The notes below the pieces were generated by a model. That model ran no database searches. It was not told the DNA's origin and saw only the letters and a program-made list of their open reading frames with translations. The position numbers were made by a program, and so were the translations under genes. 64,000 bases of DNA from Aurifilum marmelostoma. Lineage: Eukaryota; Ascomycota; Sordariomycetes; Diaporthales; Cryphonectriaceae. Location of the stretch: contig JAMXSV010000001.1 of the NCBI GenBank assembly GCA_027559495.1, positions 124,001 through 188,000 of the forward strand. The letters run 5' to 3'. Positions within the stretch are counted from its first letter, which is position 1. Every line of letters starts with the position of its first letter. Below, one piece after another: positions 44,401 to 56,100 of the stretch.

Positions 44401-46475
44401 TTGTGATGGCGCTCAGTCTCGCTTTGAAGCGCCCCTTGCAGTTTGGACTCCTTGTTGTTGAGGCTACCTTCGGCCTCGCGCAGCCTTTCGATTGTCTTCT
44501 GCAGACCCAGCACGCGCTCCTCTGCGCGGTTACGTTCCGACTCGAGATTGTGCCGCTCTGTCTCCCACTTCTCGCTATCATTGTCGTACAAATTCTCCTT
44601 CTCGCGTACCTCAGCCTGCAGCTCAGAGATCTCATTGTTTAGCCTTTCGATCTCGATCCTGTGCTGGATGCGGATCTCGCGTTCGTTATCTAGGGAGTGT
44701 TGCCGTTCCCGTTCAACTTCGCCCTGTAGATCTGACACTGTCTGCTGGAGACGCGTGATGTCTCTCTGCAACGAGCCGGACTCAGCTGTCAATGCGTCGT
44801 GACGGCTCTGCAGCAGGTTCTTCTCGTCGCCCCTTGAGTTCAGATCTGTCCGCAGCTCCTCAAGCTTGGTAGCGATGGATCTGCGTTGGCTCTCCGAGGC
44901 GTCACGTTCTTGGCGCGACTCCTTCAGCCTGAACTTCAGGTCATCGATCTCCCTCTGCTTAGTGTCGAACTGTTGCTCTAGGGAATCATAGTCTTGACGG
45001 GCTGTCTCAATCTCATCCTGCAGCCTTACGACTTTCTCCTCCAACTGGCGCGGTAGACCCTTTGTGACCACCGACTTGTTGGCCATCTCCTCTTGTAACT
45101 CCTCGAGGTCGGTCTCTGCGCGTTCCCTGTCGGCCTGCGCATCTTCGAGCTTGTCCTTCAGGTCGCCGACCTGTCGTTCGAGCTCCCGCACGCTCGTCTC
45201 GAGATCCTTGATCGTCTCCCTGGCCTCTTTGAGTCGGCCGCTAGCCTGGGCCTTCTCTTCTAACTCGATCATCTGTATCTGAGCGTTCTTTGCCTTGTCT
45301 TCAGCCTGCTGAACCCTGGACTGGAGGTCTTCCAGGTTGTCCTCGTGCTCGCTGATGACCCGATCCTTCTCTCGGATATCGGCCTGGAGGTCGTCGAGCT
45401 CGTCGCGAAGCTTGTCAAGCTCCTCATGGCTCCGGTCGCCTGTCTGGCGCAGCTTTGCCTTCAGGCCGTCCAGCTCGTCGTCGCGCTCGCTGATCGCACG
45501 CTCCTTCTCTCTGAGGTCCGCCTCGAGGTCGCCTATCTCATCCTGGAGCTTCTCCACCTGGTCGAGGTGCTGGCGGTCGGAGCGAAGCTGTTGTTGCAGC
45601 TCCTCGATATCTGCATCCTTGTCCTCCATGTCCCGCCGTAACCTGTCCAATTCTGCAGAGTGGTCGCCGAAGCCGGACTTCTGTCTGGCCAGGTCCTGCA
45701 TCTCTGCAAGCTGTTGGCGATATGTCTCGAGGTCCTTCTCCGCTGACGTCAGGTGTTTCTTGTAGCGCTGCAGCTCCCTCTGCATCGTGACCTTGTCGAC
45801 CTTGAGCTCGGTGTTCTCCTTCAGCGCAGCCTCGCTGAAGCCTGGGCCGGCTTTACGCAGCGCCTCCTCCAGGAAGTGGATCTTGAGCTTGAGACCAAAG
45901 TTTTCCTTCTCGATTCTGTCGATGACGCCCTCCTGCTCGCGCAGGGACAGCTGCTGGCCGTCTTGAAGGGGTCCGCTGTTGCCGTTCTTTCCGCGGCGCA
46001 TGATCATGGGGGTCGAGGCGGTACTATCGCTGTCGGCGTCCGGGAGCGGCGTGCGGTCCAGATATGATGGTTCCCTCGACGACCTGTACACGCTGCTCTC
46101 CCCGACCTGTATGGGCGTCCTGTCCTCGTCGATCTTGCCCAGCGCGGGGGTGACAAGGCCGTTTTCCTTGCCGGTCCGCCGGCGGGCGCTGTTCCGCGTG
46201 GCGGACTTGAGGAGAGGGGTGAATTCTGCGCCACCGATGCCATTGGGTATGTTCATCCTGTCGCCGAAAGGTGCTCGGCTGCTGTTCTTGCCTCGTGGGG
46301 TTCGTAAGTTGGGCCGGCCGTTGCCGTTACGGAGTGACTGGAAAACGTTGGGCTCCTTGCTCGGAGATACGAATGAGGGTTCTTGGGTGATGTCAAGGTC
46401 TGGCTGCCGATCTAGGTATGTCGCGTCGCCGGCGTTGGTCCGGGGCGTGTCCAGCCCTATGCCGGGCTGTACCAT
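41407..46475 (-). CDS. apsB: Giant coiled-coil microtubule-organising protein, ApsB/Mto1 type (CM1 motif)
   Basis: Predicted gamma-tubulin-complex receptor at spindle pole bodies and septal microtubule-organising centres. Exons are 42019..46475 and 41407..41941 (4992 nt, 1663 residues). The single intron has a GTAAGC donor and a TACTAAC branch site. The acceptor AAATAG at 41942 is preferred; the TAG nearer the branch site is too close, though it also keeps frame. A ~170-residue Ser/Pro/Arg-rich N-terminus precedes a CM1/Cnn_1N motif at about residues 177-212 (EKENFGLKLKIHFLEEAL), the hallmark of Cnn, CDK5RAP2, Mto1 and ApsB. Roughly residues 215-1400 are continuous heptad coiled coil rich in Glu, Leu, Arg and Gln, with duplicated segments (AAELNARAIERLEKQVDEY and AAELNARSIERLENQILDY). 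The C-terminus has an acidic patch (VEVEDDADEEDEDDVVHL) and a basic helical region (RLTLSRFATVVRFVVRL) that may target the pole body. ApsB is the likeliest orthologue; Pcp1/Spc110-like is the alternative. Confidence 0.85.
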
Positions 46476-47716
46476 GGTGGACTGGATTAATGTATATTGT
46501 GTACGTTGTGGCGGTCTTGATGGGAAGAGGGGAGGGAGGAGGGGAGGGCTTTGCTGCTATTGTTATTGTTATTGTTGGTTACAGTATATGATGTTGGATT
46601 TGTTTACCGAATCACAGGTACAGACGCGACTGGAACGGTTTCCTCTAGCACTGACGTTGACGTTGATGGATTTAGAATTGTGTAGAGGATCAGCGAATCA
46701 AAAAGGGAATAAGGTAGGCGATGGGCTCCTCGGATCGAAACCACGTCGCAACTGTAAGCGCTGCTGTATGAAGACGAAAGGGTGGGAAGCAAGGCGTATC
46801 GCGATCCATCTGCCTGAGCCGAGCAAAAGGGTGGGTTGTTTACTTCCAAGCCAAAAGACGCGCCTGCTGAAAATTGGACCAGTGAGATCCGCAGTAGGAC
46901 AACCCGCCAAAACGCAGACCAGGAAGCCACGAGCCAATCAATTCACACTATTCGGAACCCACCGCCTGTACACATAACGCACTACGGTACCTAGTGTTGT
47001 GCTACGTACGTCTGTAGTCCGTACAGTGCAGTACTTACAGGTTTAGACAAGGCCAATCTGCATAATTTGTTTTTGCTATGGATAGAACCTCCCCCCCCTC
47101 CCTCATCATTATGAGGCATAGAGGCATCCTAAAGCCTCAAGCCTTACATAGAGCTGACTGAGTCTCATGTCGACATATGCTCCTGTTATTAATTCTTGTC
47201 CGGGGTGGGAGGAGGGGGGATGTCTCACTGAGGCACCCTGCCTGCCTGCCCGCCTGCCTGCCTGTCTGGACATGCTGTTGCACTATGCATAGCAACTCAG
47301 TATTGAAGTACGGAGTACTGTTGTAGTTTATACTAAGCAAGCCAGGAGCGCTATGGTTCATGCTCGACTGGACTGCGGCTACTGTAGTGGGGCCCATCCC
47401 AGCGGGCTCACATGTACATACAAGTACTATGGTACCAGGGTACGTAGTGCCCGCTTGGCATTTGTGCAGACTAATAGTAGAGCGGAAATCGCTCCCACCC
47501 TGCCACCATCCATTGCCAGCCGAACAGGAAAAGAGGCCCACTAGAAATTTTCATCTCGAACGTCCCAAGCGACAGCTCCTGTGAAGAACAATTGTAGGGG
47601 AAGGGGATAAAAGGGAATTGCCACCCAAATCAAGCAATACTCCGTCGAAAATCCACCCGCCACAACCACTTGATCACACAGACACACACAAAACACACAA
47701 AACACCAGACGTCGTC
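46476..47716. promoter_or_regulatory. Divergent promoter region between apsB and GAR1
   Basis: 1.24 kb between divergent starts. It includes C/T-rich leader DNA, palindromic GTAC-type sites (CGGAGTACTG near 47312) and a CCTG tetranucleotide repeat at 47238..47269. GAATAAAGG-like A/T sites just upstream of GAR1 (GGGATAAAAGGG near 47605) could position its promoter. No gene is seen. Confidence 0.5.
47238..47269. repeat. CCTG tetranucleotide repeat
   Basis: About seven CCTG/CCTGC-type units with two single-base variants, between apsB and GAR1. Confidence 0.8.
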
Positions 47717-48490
47717 ATGTCATTCAGAGGAGCGCCACGAGGTCGCGGTGGCAGCTTTGGTCGTGGCGGAGGTATGCATCCCTAACCATCCCATGAGGGG
47801 CGAGAAGAAGGAAGAAGAGTCTACTGCGCCACGAGTGTGTTTTTACTCAGCTCTCAATAGCCATTGAAACTAACATTTGGCCCATTTTCTCCTGTCACAG
47901 GCCGCGGCGGCTTCCAACAGCGCGACTTCGGCCCTCCCGCCGAGGTGCAGCCCATCGGCAAATTCCTACACTCGTGTGAGGGCGAGATGGTCTGCGAAAG
48001 CATTAACACTAAGGTACCCCAGTTCAACGCCATCATGTACCTCGAGAACAAAACCTCCGTTGGCAAGATAGACGAGGTGCTCGGCCCAATCAACCAGGTC
48101 TTCTTCACCATCAAGCCCTCCGAGGGCATTCAGGCCACATCCTTCAAGAACGGCGACAAGTTCTTTATCGACAGCCAGAAGCTCATGCCCCTCGAGCGCT
48201 TCCTGCCTAAGCCGAAACCTCTGCCCGGTGCACCCAAGGTCAAGAAGCCTAGCCGGGGCGGCGGTGGTTTTGGCGGACGTGGAGGCGGCGGCAGGGGCGC
48301 CTTCGGTGCCCGTGGCGGGTCAAGAGGCGGTCGTGGTGGCCCGTCGAGAGGTGGTTTCGGTGCCCGAGGTGGCGGCCGTGGAGGTGGTGGTTTCAGCGGC
48401 GGTCGCGGTAACTCAGGCTCCGGTGGCTTCTCGAGGGGCGGTGGTGCTAGTGGTAGAGGCCGGGGAGGCTTCAGCAGGGGAGGACGGTGA
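47717..48490 (+). CDS. GAR1: H/ACA small nucleolar RNP subunit Gar1
   Basis: Nucleolar component of the pseudouridylating H/ACA RNP; it binds Cbf5 and controls substrate release. Exons are 47717..47771 and 47901..48490 (645 nt, 214 residues), with a 129-nt intron (GTATGC donor, CACAG acceptor). The N-terminal RGG box MSFRGAPRGRGGSFGRGG is split by the intron. The conserved core follows (AEVQPIGKFLHSCEGEMVCE, VPQFNAIMYLENKTSVGKID, VLGPINQVFFTIKPSEGIQ, FKNGDKFFIDSQKLMPLERFLP). The C-terminal RGG/GAR domain (GRGGGGRGAFGARGGSRGG and similar) runs to the TGA. This is the canonical Gar1 layout and size. Arginines in the RGG boxes are expected methylation sites. Confidence 0.97.
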
Positions 48491-50052
48491 TCTCGTCTTC
48501 GTTCCCTCCTGGGTCCTCCGCCCCTGGCAACAAGTTGCGCTTTCTTTCCTTTATCGATCCATGTGGAATATACAACAAGAAAAATCTGTCTCAAGGTTGG
48601 GTGAGTTCTTTGGCGTTCAGGAAAAGGGAAAGGGATGTTGTCCGGTCTATTCCAAAGAGGTGCAGGAGAGCTGGGTGATCTATGCGTGGACGAGCTTGAC
48701 AAGGGCTATTGGAGGCGTGCCTGAAGCCACTCCCGAGTTCTGTGATTGGCAGGTGCGGACGACTTGGGTGATGCGCATATGGCTTTCGAGACGAGCAGCC
48801 TTACCAGAAGATCAATACATTTTGTTACCACCGGTGGTTCATGCGTTGAGCCTCGTTGAGCCTCGAGAATACACTGGTTGCTGGCAGCGCAGACTCCAAT
48901 CAGCCATCAAAGAGGTCTTGATCTTCACCTCCGGTGGTCTTCTCCTCAACTAAGGAGAAAGGTAGCAGTTGATATTAATGAGGCTGCTCTACATACATCC
49001 CAGTTGTTCAGCAGCCGCCACAACCACCATATTGCAACCTTAGAAAAAAAGAGAAGAAAAAAAGAAGAAGAAGAAGAAGAAGAAGAAGAAAAGCCTTATC
49101 AGTCCAGGCTATGAGAACCACGACTATATTTCCTGCCATACTCGAGGGCTATTGCAAATTAGATAATTCTTGTACTGATCATTTGTATTCGTAATTTTGT
49201 TTAAGTATTCATCTACATCAAGCTCATTTTCCGTCTCTGTACTGTTCCTAAGTTGTGTGACTAGAGAAGGCGCCACACGGCCCCCCCCCCTCAAATCTTT
49301 CCACGCCCAACCGACACCCAATCTATCTGAATGAATGCCAAATGATGTTTGACTACCAGTAAAGTATCTCAATGGGACTTTCCGCAGAGGGCAGCCCCTC
49401 CAAAGGGCATTTGGCCTCTTGTAGAGTACCGCTGTTCGATTCCCTCGACATTGAAGCTCAGTCATGAGGCCATCAACTTAGATAGAACTTCATCATGATT
49501 TGACTGACAATTGAATTTCACATATGTACGTGAGATGCATGCATCGTTCCCTCGGTGGCGCCTTGAAAGAGAAAAAAAAATGCGATGAGGCAGGACCCGC
49601 CCGGGGCCCAGCGTCTTCCTCCCACTCAAATTTCGTTACTGGCAGTAGCCTGTCTATCTTCTTGCTACCGTATCAAGTTGGTTAAAAGCATATAAGAATT
49701 GGCAGGGCCCGCAAAGGACGTCTCGAGCATCATCCCTTGCCAATATTTGTTCACATGTCAGAGACTACTGCCATGGAATGACACGTTTCGATAGTGATGT
49801 CGGCAGTGATATTCTGTATATAAAAGGTCGAAACACCAAGGAACAAATCAGAAAGGAAACAAAACATCAGCAAGGGGTCCGAGGTATCCAATTTCAAACT
49901 AGCAACAGCTCCCCAACGAGAGCAAACAACCATGTCCAGAAGCCGACCGTGTGTGTACCCGGGTATCTCTCGATCTAAGTCCATCTTGAGAAGCTGTCCG
50001 CCGTGTATTCCTCCCAACTTCTACAGAATAGTACTCTGTGCAGGATTCTGCT
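48491..50052. other. Convergent spacer between GAR1 and the SLM1 homologue
   Basis: 1.56 kb between two stop codons. It holds a GAA repeat (49066..49089) in the GAR1 3' flank and a C-run near 49280..49289. Small frames have no recognisable content. Confidence 0.55.
49066..49089. repeat. GAA trinucleotide repeat
   Basis: About eight consecutive GAA/AAG units within a longer A/G-only tract, about 580 bp after the GAR1 stop. Confidence 0.8.
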
Positions 50053-53000
50053 CTATCTCGCTGAGCTCTTTGGGTATTCTCCCGGTATGTGTAGGTTTGA
50101 TATTGTCTGTACCTCACTGCTAAGTGTGGGTACCTCGCTGCTCAGGGTTGGGGCGTCGCTCTCTGTCCTCTCGCTAGCAGCAGGCCTCTTCGGCAGATTC
50201 GTTGAGCCATTAGTGTAGGGACCTGGGGCCATGGCAATCGGAGGATTCTGGTCGCTAGCGCTCATCGACTGTCCGTTCGCCGCGTCATATACCGCCGTAC
50301 GGCTAGGCCCATGGTTCCACGTCCCCGTTGCGCGCGGGTCTTGCACAGGTTGAGACGTCCTGCTACCATCCGCAGCAACAACCGAGGCGGGCCCGGCGTG
50401 ATTTCCAGGGTACCACTTGATTTCTTCGTGATTGCTCGCTGCCTTGTGCTCTGAATCCTCCCATCTACCTGTATTGTTCTGTGCCGCCCTGGCAGCGATG
50501 ATCGTAGCCGGATGATTTGCGTAAGGGGCATCACTCGGCTGAGTCTGAACGGGTTGATATCTGGGGTTAATAGCTTGGGGCGCCTGCACGTAGATGTTCT
50601 GAGGGTCTGCTTCCATAGCCGTTGACGGAGAGTAATACTGGTCGAGAACGCTACCAGGCAAGGCTCCGGCTGCTGCGATGGTCTCGCTGTCGTGGCCTTT
50701 GTAGCCGCCTGGCTGGCCCTCACCAGAAACCTGACGGTTCATACTAGATGGCGACAGGGGCGCCTGTAAGCCGCGTTGTGCGTTGACCTCGATATCAGAC
50801 GGGAACCGCCCACCTGGTGATGGACGCCTAGGCACCTCTTGCTGAGCTGGAACGAGGGCTGCTGAGGAGGTGTGAGCGGCGTAAGGCTCCTCATCGTCTT
50901 CGTCGACCACTCCGTCCGAACTGACGGAACGGCGAGAGGAGGCCCGGCTAAAGCTTCTCGAGTGGCTGCGGACGAAGTCGTTGCGCTCCTGCGGTGTCTT
51001 CTCTGTGAGGGTCTTGATGTCTTCGTACCAAGCCATCATGGTGTCGTGGCTCTCAGCGCGGAATACCCATGAATGCCCTCTGTGTACGCCGCCTGTTTGG
51101 CGGCCCTTTAGGATGAACTTAGGCGAGCTACCAGTCTCTTGCGAGTGGGATCCCAGCTTCTGTTCCGGGAGGTAGAGCGACATAACGGGGGATTGCGTCT
51201 TGTCGGCCGACTTGAACTCATGTAGGTGTGTTGGAGAAAGGACATACCTGAAGAAGTAGGGTTAGCGAGTCTGGACACACGGGCTTGCGAGAGCTTCAAA
51301 CCTACCAGCCAGCCGTGTAGCTCTTCAAGTATTTCGTCTTCCGCTCAAGAAGGCCAGCTCTGATTTCCTGGCAAGCAAAATGGTCCTTGCCCGGATAGTG
51401 AATGTACTGGGATGCCCGGATCTGAATGGCCGGGTCCACGAACTGGTCGTCCTTCTTGACGAAGCTCGCCCACTCATGATCCTTGGGCATTGCTATGGGC
51501 CCGACGCGCAGTTCTTCAATAGCGTACAGGGCCGCTTCAGCGTCCCTCTTCATGATCCCCGCCAAAGCGTTGTATGATTTTTGGACCTCTCCAACGACGA
51601 TCGACTCGAGCTCGCGGCCTGAGTTCTCGAGGTTCAGATATGCCTGCGCTTGGTCAGCATTGCCCTACGACTTTATGTCTCGGTCTTCTCCCACCTGATG
51701 CAGATAGTTCTCCTCGTCTAACTGCCTCTCGAGCTGCCGGTCCACAGCCAGGCGGAGGAGATACGGATCCTCCTTGCCAGTGGTCAAGGCCGAATCGAGC
51801 TCGCTCTTGCCGAGGGTGTCCTGCAAAGCCCTGACAGCCTTCCTAGTAGCCTCCATCTCCTTGTCGACAGAATTCTTAAAGTCGCCCGATAGATTCTTGA
51901 TCTCTTTGATCTTGAGCTGAAGATCACTCCTCAACCCTGTCAGGGCCAGAATGACGTCCTCTTCAATCTCGCGCGCTTTGTTCGCCTCTATGATCGCCTG
52001 TGAATTGTAGTTGCGCAGGATCTGTACGGCATCGTCGAGACCTCCCGAGGGCAAGAAACCGGGCGGCATATGGACATTGTTGAGAACGTTGGCGAGTTTC
52101 AAGAGAGCCTTCGATCGCTGCTCGCAGAATGTCTGTTTTGAGCGACCTTTCATTAGCACCATGACTGTATTTTGGAGGGGGGGAACATAAAGAAGAGATC
52201 AAGTACGCACCTGAACCTCCTTGAAATACGTAATCAGGTCCTTCAAAATCTTACGCCATGCTGTTGAGACAGACCCAAAGGTTAGCTACCTATCCGACGG
52301 CTGAACTAACGACTCGAAGGAGGGGAAGACGGAAAGAATGCCGCACGTACCTTGGAAACGCTCGGCGAGGGCCTCGGTAGGATTTCCTGTCGTCGGAACA
52401 GGACAGTAGAAGGCGCTGTGCATCTCGTCCTCGTCCATGTTCGACTGCAGAGCCAAACTCCGAACACTGCCAGCTTTCATGCTTCTACGGCTGCCGGATC
52501 TCCTGAGGCTGCCGCCCCGGCGCAGCGAGTTCTTCTTCTTGAGGGTATTACTCCTTGACACCTGGATGCTATTGGAGCCGTCCATGGTCCCCACGCCAGA
52601 CCTTGTGGAGCCCGTGAAGGAGTTGGACCGCTGTATACTGCTCATGTTGTTTGGATTGTGGTGCGGCCCGGGTGCGTTGATGATGGAGCTTCCGCGCTGA
52701 CTAGCATCCCATTCCTCGGTGAACTTCCCGGCCGGTCGAGTTGGTGCGGGTGCGTAGAGGTGATCGCTGCCTCTGTAGGCGGTCTGTGTTGTGCCACCAA
52801 GGCTTGAATTGGCCAAGGTGTTGAGGGAAGTCGGATCGTGAAGGTCAGAAGGTTGTTGGTGCTGCTGGTGATGTTGAGGAGGAAGAAGTTGATGATGTTG
52901 GGAAGAGAACGATGACGCAGACGGGTCCAGAGGGCCGCTTTGACCATGGTGGCTTGGGCTTAGGGCGAGAGGACGGTCGTCGAAGTAGGAATTACCATTG

Positions 53001-53104
53001 ACAGCAGTAGTTCCGAGGCTAGATGACAGTAGGCCATTGCCATTCCCATTCCCACTGTCATAGCCATTGCCATAGCTCGAGGACTGCGGGGCTCTAGCAG
53101 CCAT
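50053..53104 (-). CDS. SLM1: Slm1/Slm2-type PH-domain protein (TORC2-PI(4,5)P2 signalling)
   Basis: Peripheral plasma-membrane protein binding PI(4,5)P2; in yeast it is a TORC2 partner and substrate needed for actin and sphingolipid control. Exons are 52351..53104, 52211..52260, 51695..52132, 51306..51643 and 50053..51247 (2775 nt, 924 residues). Introns are 90, 78, 51 and 58 nt. The N-terminus is low-complexity (Ser, Asn, Gln, His) with a basic Ser-rich stretch (TLKKKNSLRRGGSLRRSGSR) that is likely phosphorylated. A BAR/F-BAR-like coiled coil (about 255-520) starts AWRKILKDLITYFKEVQ and contains EQRSKALLKLANVLNNV. The PH domain follows (LLERKTKYLKSYTAGWYVLSP ... HSWVFRAESHDTMMAWYEDI). The tail is Pro/Ser/Gln-rich and holds DPQNIYVQ near 50585..50610, resembling the calcineurin-docking PNIYIQ of yeast Slm1, and a short TLSSEV duplication. 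Confidence 0.93.
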
Positions 53105-56100
53105 CTGGAGAAAAAATGCTAGGCGAGTTGAGGTGCACCAGTGTCTGAGAACGTCCTACAGAGTCAGGCGGTTGACGCAGGCAGTGGCCGCGACCGTCGG
53201 GACCTTGCAATTTCTCGCGACAACACAAGTGGGCTCTCCGGTCAACAAGGAATTCCTGAGGCACGATTACAACAGAAGCCGTGCTGAGGTTTCAATGCGA
53301 GAAGAATCGAGATTGTAATCATGAATACAGAATAGCAGTGCCCTCCCCGCCTAGGATCAACAACAAGCAGGAGATTTAGAGAGTTGAGAAGGGTGAACAG
53401 GGTAGGCCTCGGGCCGGACTTGACCAGGTCCAAAAGTGAGACGGGCTGAATCCTTTATTTCTCTCGAGGGGCATCTTTCCGGTGTGGGTAGGATCATAGT
53501 GTACGAATGTGCACTCAAGCAAAGCTGTAGAGCCCATGGACAAGGAAAGAGAATGGTCCAGGGGTTTGTACCACAAACCCAGCAGGACGAGTGCATTACG
53601 GGGTGGCCCATAGCGGAACACATACTATATTCGTCCTGTAGCACAGCTGCCCAAAAACGCATATCGTCAACGAGCCACCCATCTTTTCTCTCTTTTCCCC
53701 CTCTTGATTTTCATCTTCCAAAAACCAAGGTGGGTGCCGCATGCAACGATCCAACAAGTTTTTGATCCCTGCTGGATGCAACCATCACAACTCACCTGTA
53801 GCCTAAGCCCTGCGCGTGCTTTGTCCTCTGCCGTCCTTCTCTGGCTCACATCGGGACATTTCGTCGAACCCGAACGGGAGGAACTATGACGTAGCCAACT
53901 CGTGGCCACTGTTACATGGGGCCAGCTTGTCTGCCTCGGCCATCCCTGATGCCCTGGCACCTTTGGCTCGGCAAAGCGCTGATCAACCCAGATCAACCTA
54001 CTACATACCTAATGGTAGAAACCTTAAAATTTTTGGGAATGTCCGACTCAGGGCAGTCCTAAGGTAACGTCCGAGAACTATACTATGTACTTGTACTAGG
54101 TATCAAACAGCTTGCATTGCTTTCCCCGCCGATTGATGCACATATGTATAGGCTCTCTGCCTTCTCTCCCAATCCCTTACATACGCATTGACTATGGTAC
54201 TGTAGGGCATCAGCAGCTGAACCATGGTATATTACCCCGTTACCTTCGTGCGAGACACCTGGGCACTCGTTCACGTCCTACTTGGATGGAACTTCGCTGA
54301 GCACCCACATCAACCATGAAGTGGCTTGCACGTGTCTGAATAGTGTCTCCAGCACAGTGGGGCAGTAGCGCTACGCTGGGCTGATCACCAGGGCGGGCGT
54401 TCGATAAGATGCCCGCATCCCACTTTGTAGATAGATGATCGTCAACCATTTCGATTTTCTTCAGAAATGCTTTAACGGAGGACTCCGCAGGACCTGTGAC
54501 CATCTCTATTAGGCCCGGCGCATCAGTATGTACTGGCGTCCCGGGGTACGTAGTGGCGAGAGGAGATTCGCCCCATGCCGTTCGCACATTGATCTTGGGA
54601 GAAGGACAGAATGCTCATCACGGGATGTGGTTCCACTCACCACTCACATCATATGCCTGAAGACCAGCGAAAATCTGTGGAAGCGATAAGCACGTCAGCA
54701 ATTGCCCAGAAGGGATAGGAGACATATCGATCACTTCAGCTAACTACTTCTCCTTGCAAAGGCCATCCAAACTTCTCGTAGGCAATAGCAGACAGGTAGG
54801 GTCAGTGAGCTCGAAGGCATTTCACAAGGTTGGCCTTGTTTATCTGCAATTTTATACACCAGGTGACATTCGTGTCCCTACGGCTTCGTATGACTAGTGT
54901 AAGCTGCAATCTCGGGCTTGGATCTAGGAAATTTCGGTTTCGCATAAACCATCCGCACAAGGAAACATGGAAGTTGTGACTATATCAACAGAGACCAGAT
55001 AGTCCCCCTGCAACGTAATACAGGGCTGAATGCGACTCAGATTGATATATCAGTGAGACGTTTTTACTGAAGGCAGTCCGAGGGGGGACAGTCACAGACA
55101 GCTGCAATTATAAGTGATTAACACAGCTCATCATGACAGCTCTCAACGACGCCGGTGGGTTGGATCAATGCGAAATAGCTGATTTGCAGAATCACTCGTC
55201 ACCGAGCCCGGTAATTAGCCTTAAGGCAGTGGGAGTTGATTGAGACACTGCGTTAAGAAGATTGGCGCGAATTCTCATGGACGCAATGGAGCTGGGTCGA
55301 TGTCACGAATATCTCGCTAATTACAGCCTGTGCGATGGCTCGGTAAGCCTGTCTTCTAGGTGGAATAGAAGAAAATCCACTGATCTGAGTAGGGCTGCTA
55401 GAAGACTATGAAGATTTAGAGGTACATTTGTGTAACATGGCAGTCGAGACAACCATGGGAAAGAGACAGAGGCTGATATGAAGCCTGACGACAAAATAAT
55501 CTAGTAGTTCCGGGGTCTTGGCACATGACCATGTATGAGAACTTTGATTCTGACGCAGCAGCAGACTTGCGAAGCAAGTTCCATAATCGGCCAGACTGCC
55601 CCTATAGTGCTTCAGGGGATTTTGGAGCCTCAGCTTTGGGGAAACTTCAGAAAGTATCTCTGGTCTACAACACAAGCCAGGACACTTCCAGCAATGACGA
55701 GGAATTGTGTATAATCATACACACAAGCTGTTCTCTTTGCTCTATTTTGGGTCAGCAAATAGAGTGGGAATAACTACATGATTATAGCAGAGAGCACTGT
55801 ATTAAGGTTGATTTCAACCTTGCATTGTGCCTTTGCCTCCTTCGTAGTTAATTGGTGTTGACCTAAGCTTTCAAGATGACAAGCTCGGAGCTGACCTCGG
55901 GAGTTCCAAGGTTGCTTCTATCACCCAGGCTGTGAATATTCAAAGGGCACGGGTCTTTCAGAAGGGGAAGGGGTTGCGGGGGTATGAATAAATTCTTTTA
56001 GTCTAATGCTACTATGAACTCCACACTTACGGGTACTAGATCGAATAATTATATGGTGGTGGTAGATGGCTGGACTGAGGACACCACACCAGTAGTGTAG

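Noticed and set aside
42153..45765. Several long Ser- or Leu-rich frames on the plus strand
   Set aside because: They are antisense shadows of the Glu/Leu/Arg-rich coiled coil of ApsB.
47238..47269. Tandem short repeats considered as a CRISPR-like or structured array
   Set aside because: Simple tetranucleotide slippage repeat with no spacers; nuclear fungal DNA.
48130..48953. Pro-rich minus-strand frame and Val/Ala-rich plus-strand frame over GAR1
   Set aside because: Both are other-frame translations of the GGN-rich RGG domain.
49425..49450. TTCGATTCC, resembling a tRNA T-loop
   Set aside because: The flanking bases do not form a T-stem, acceptor or anticodon arm.
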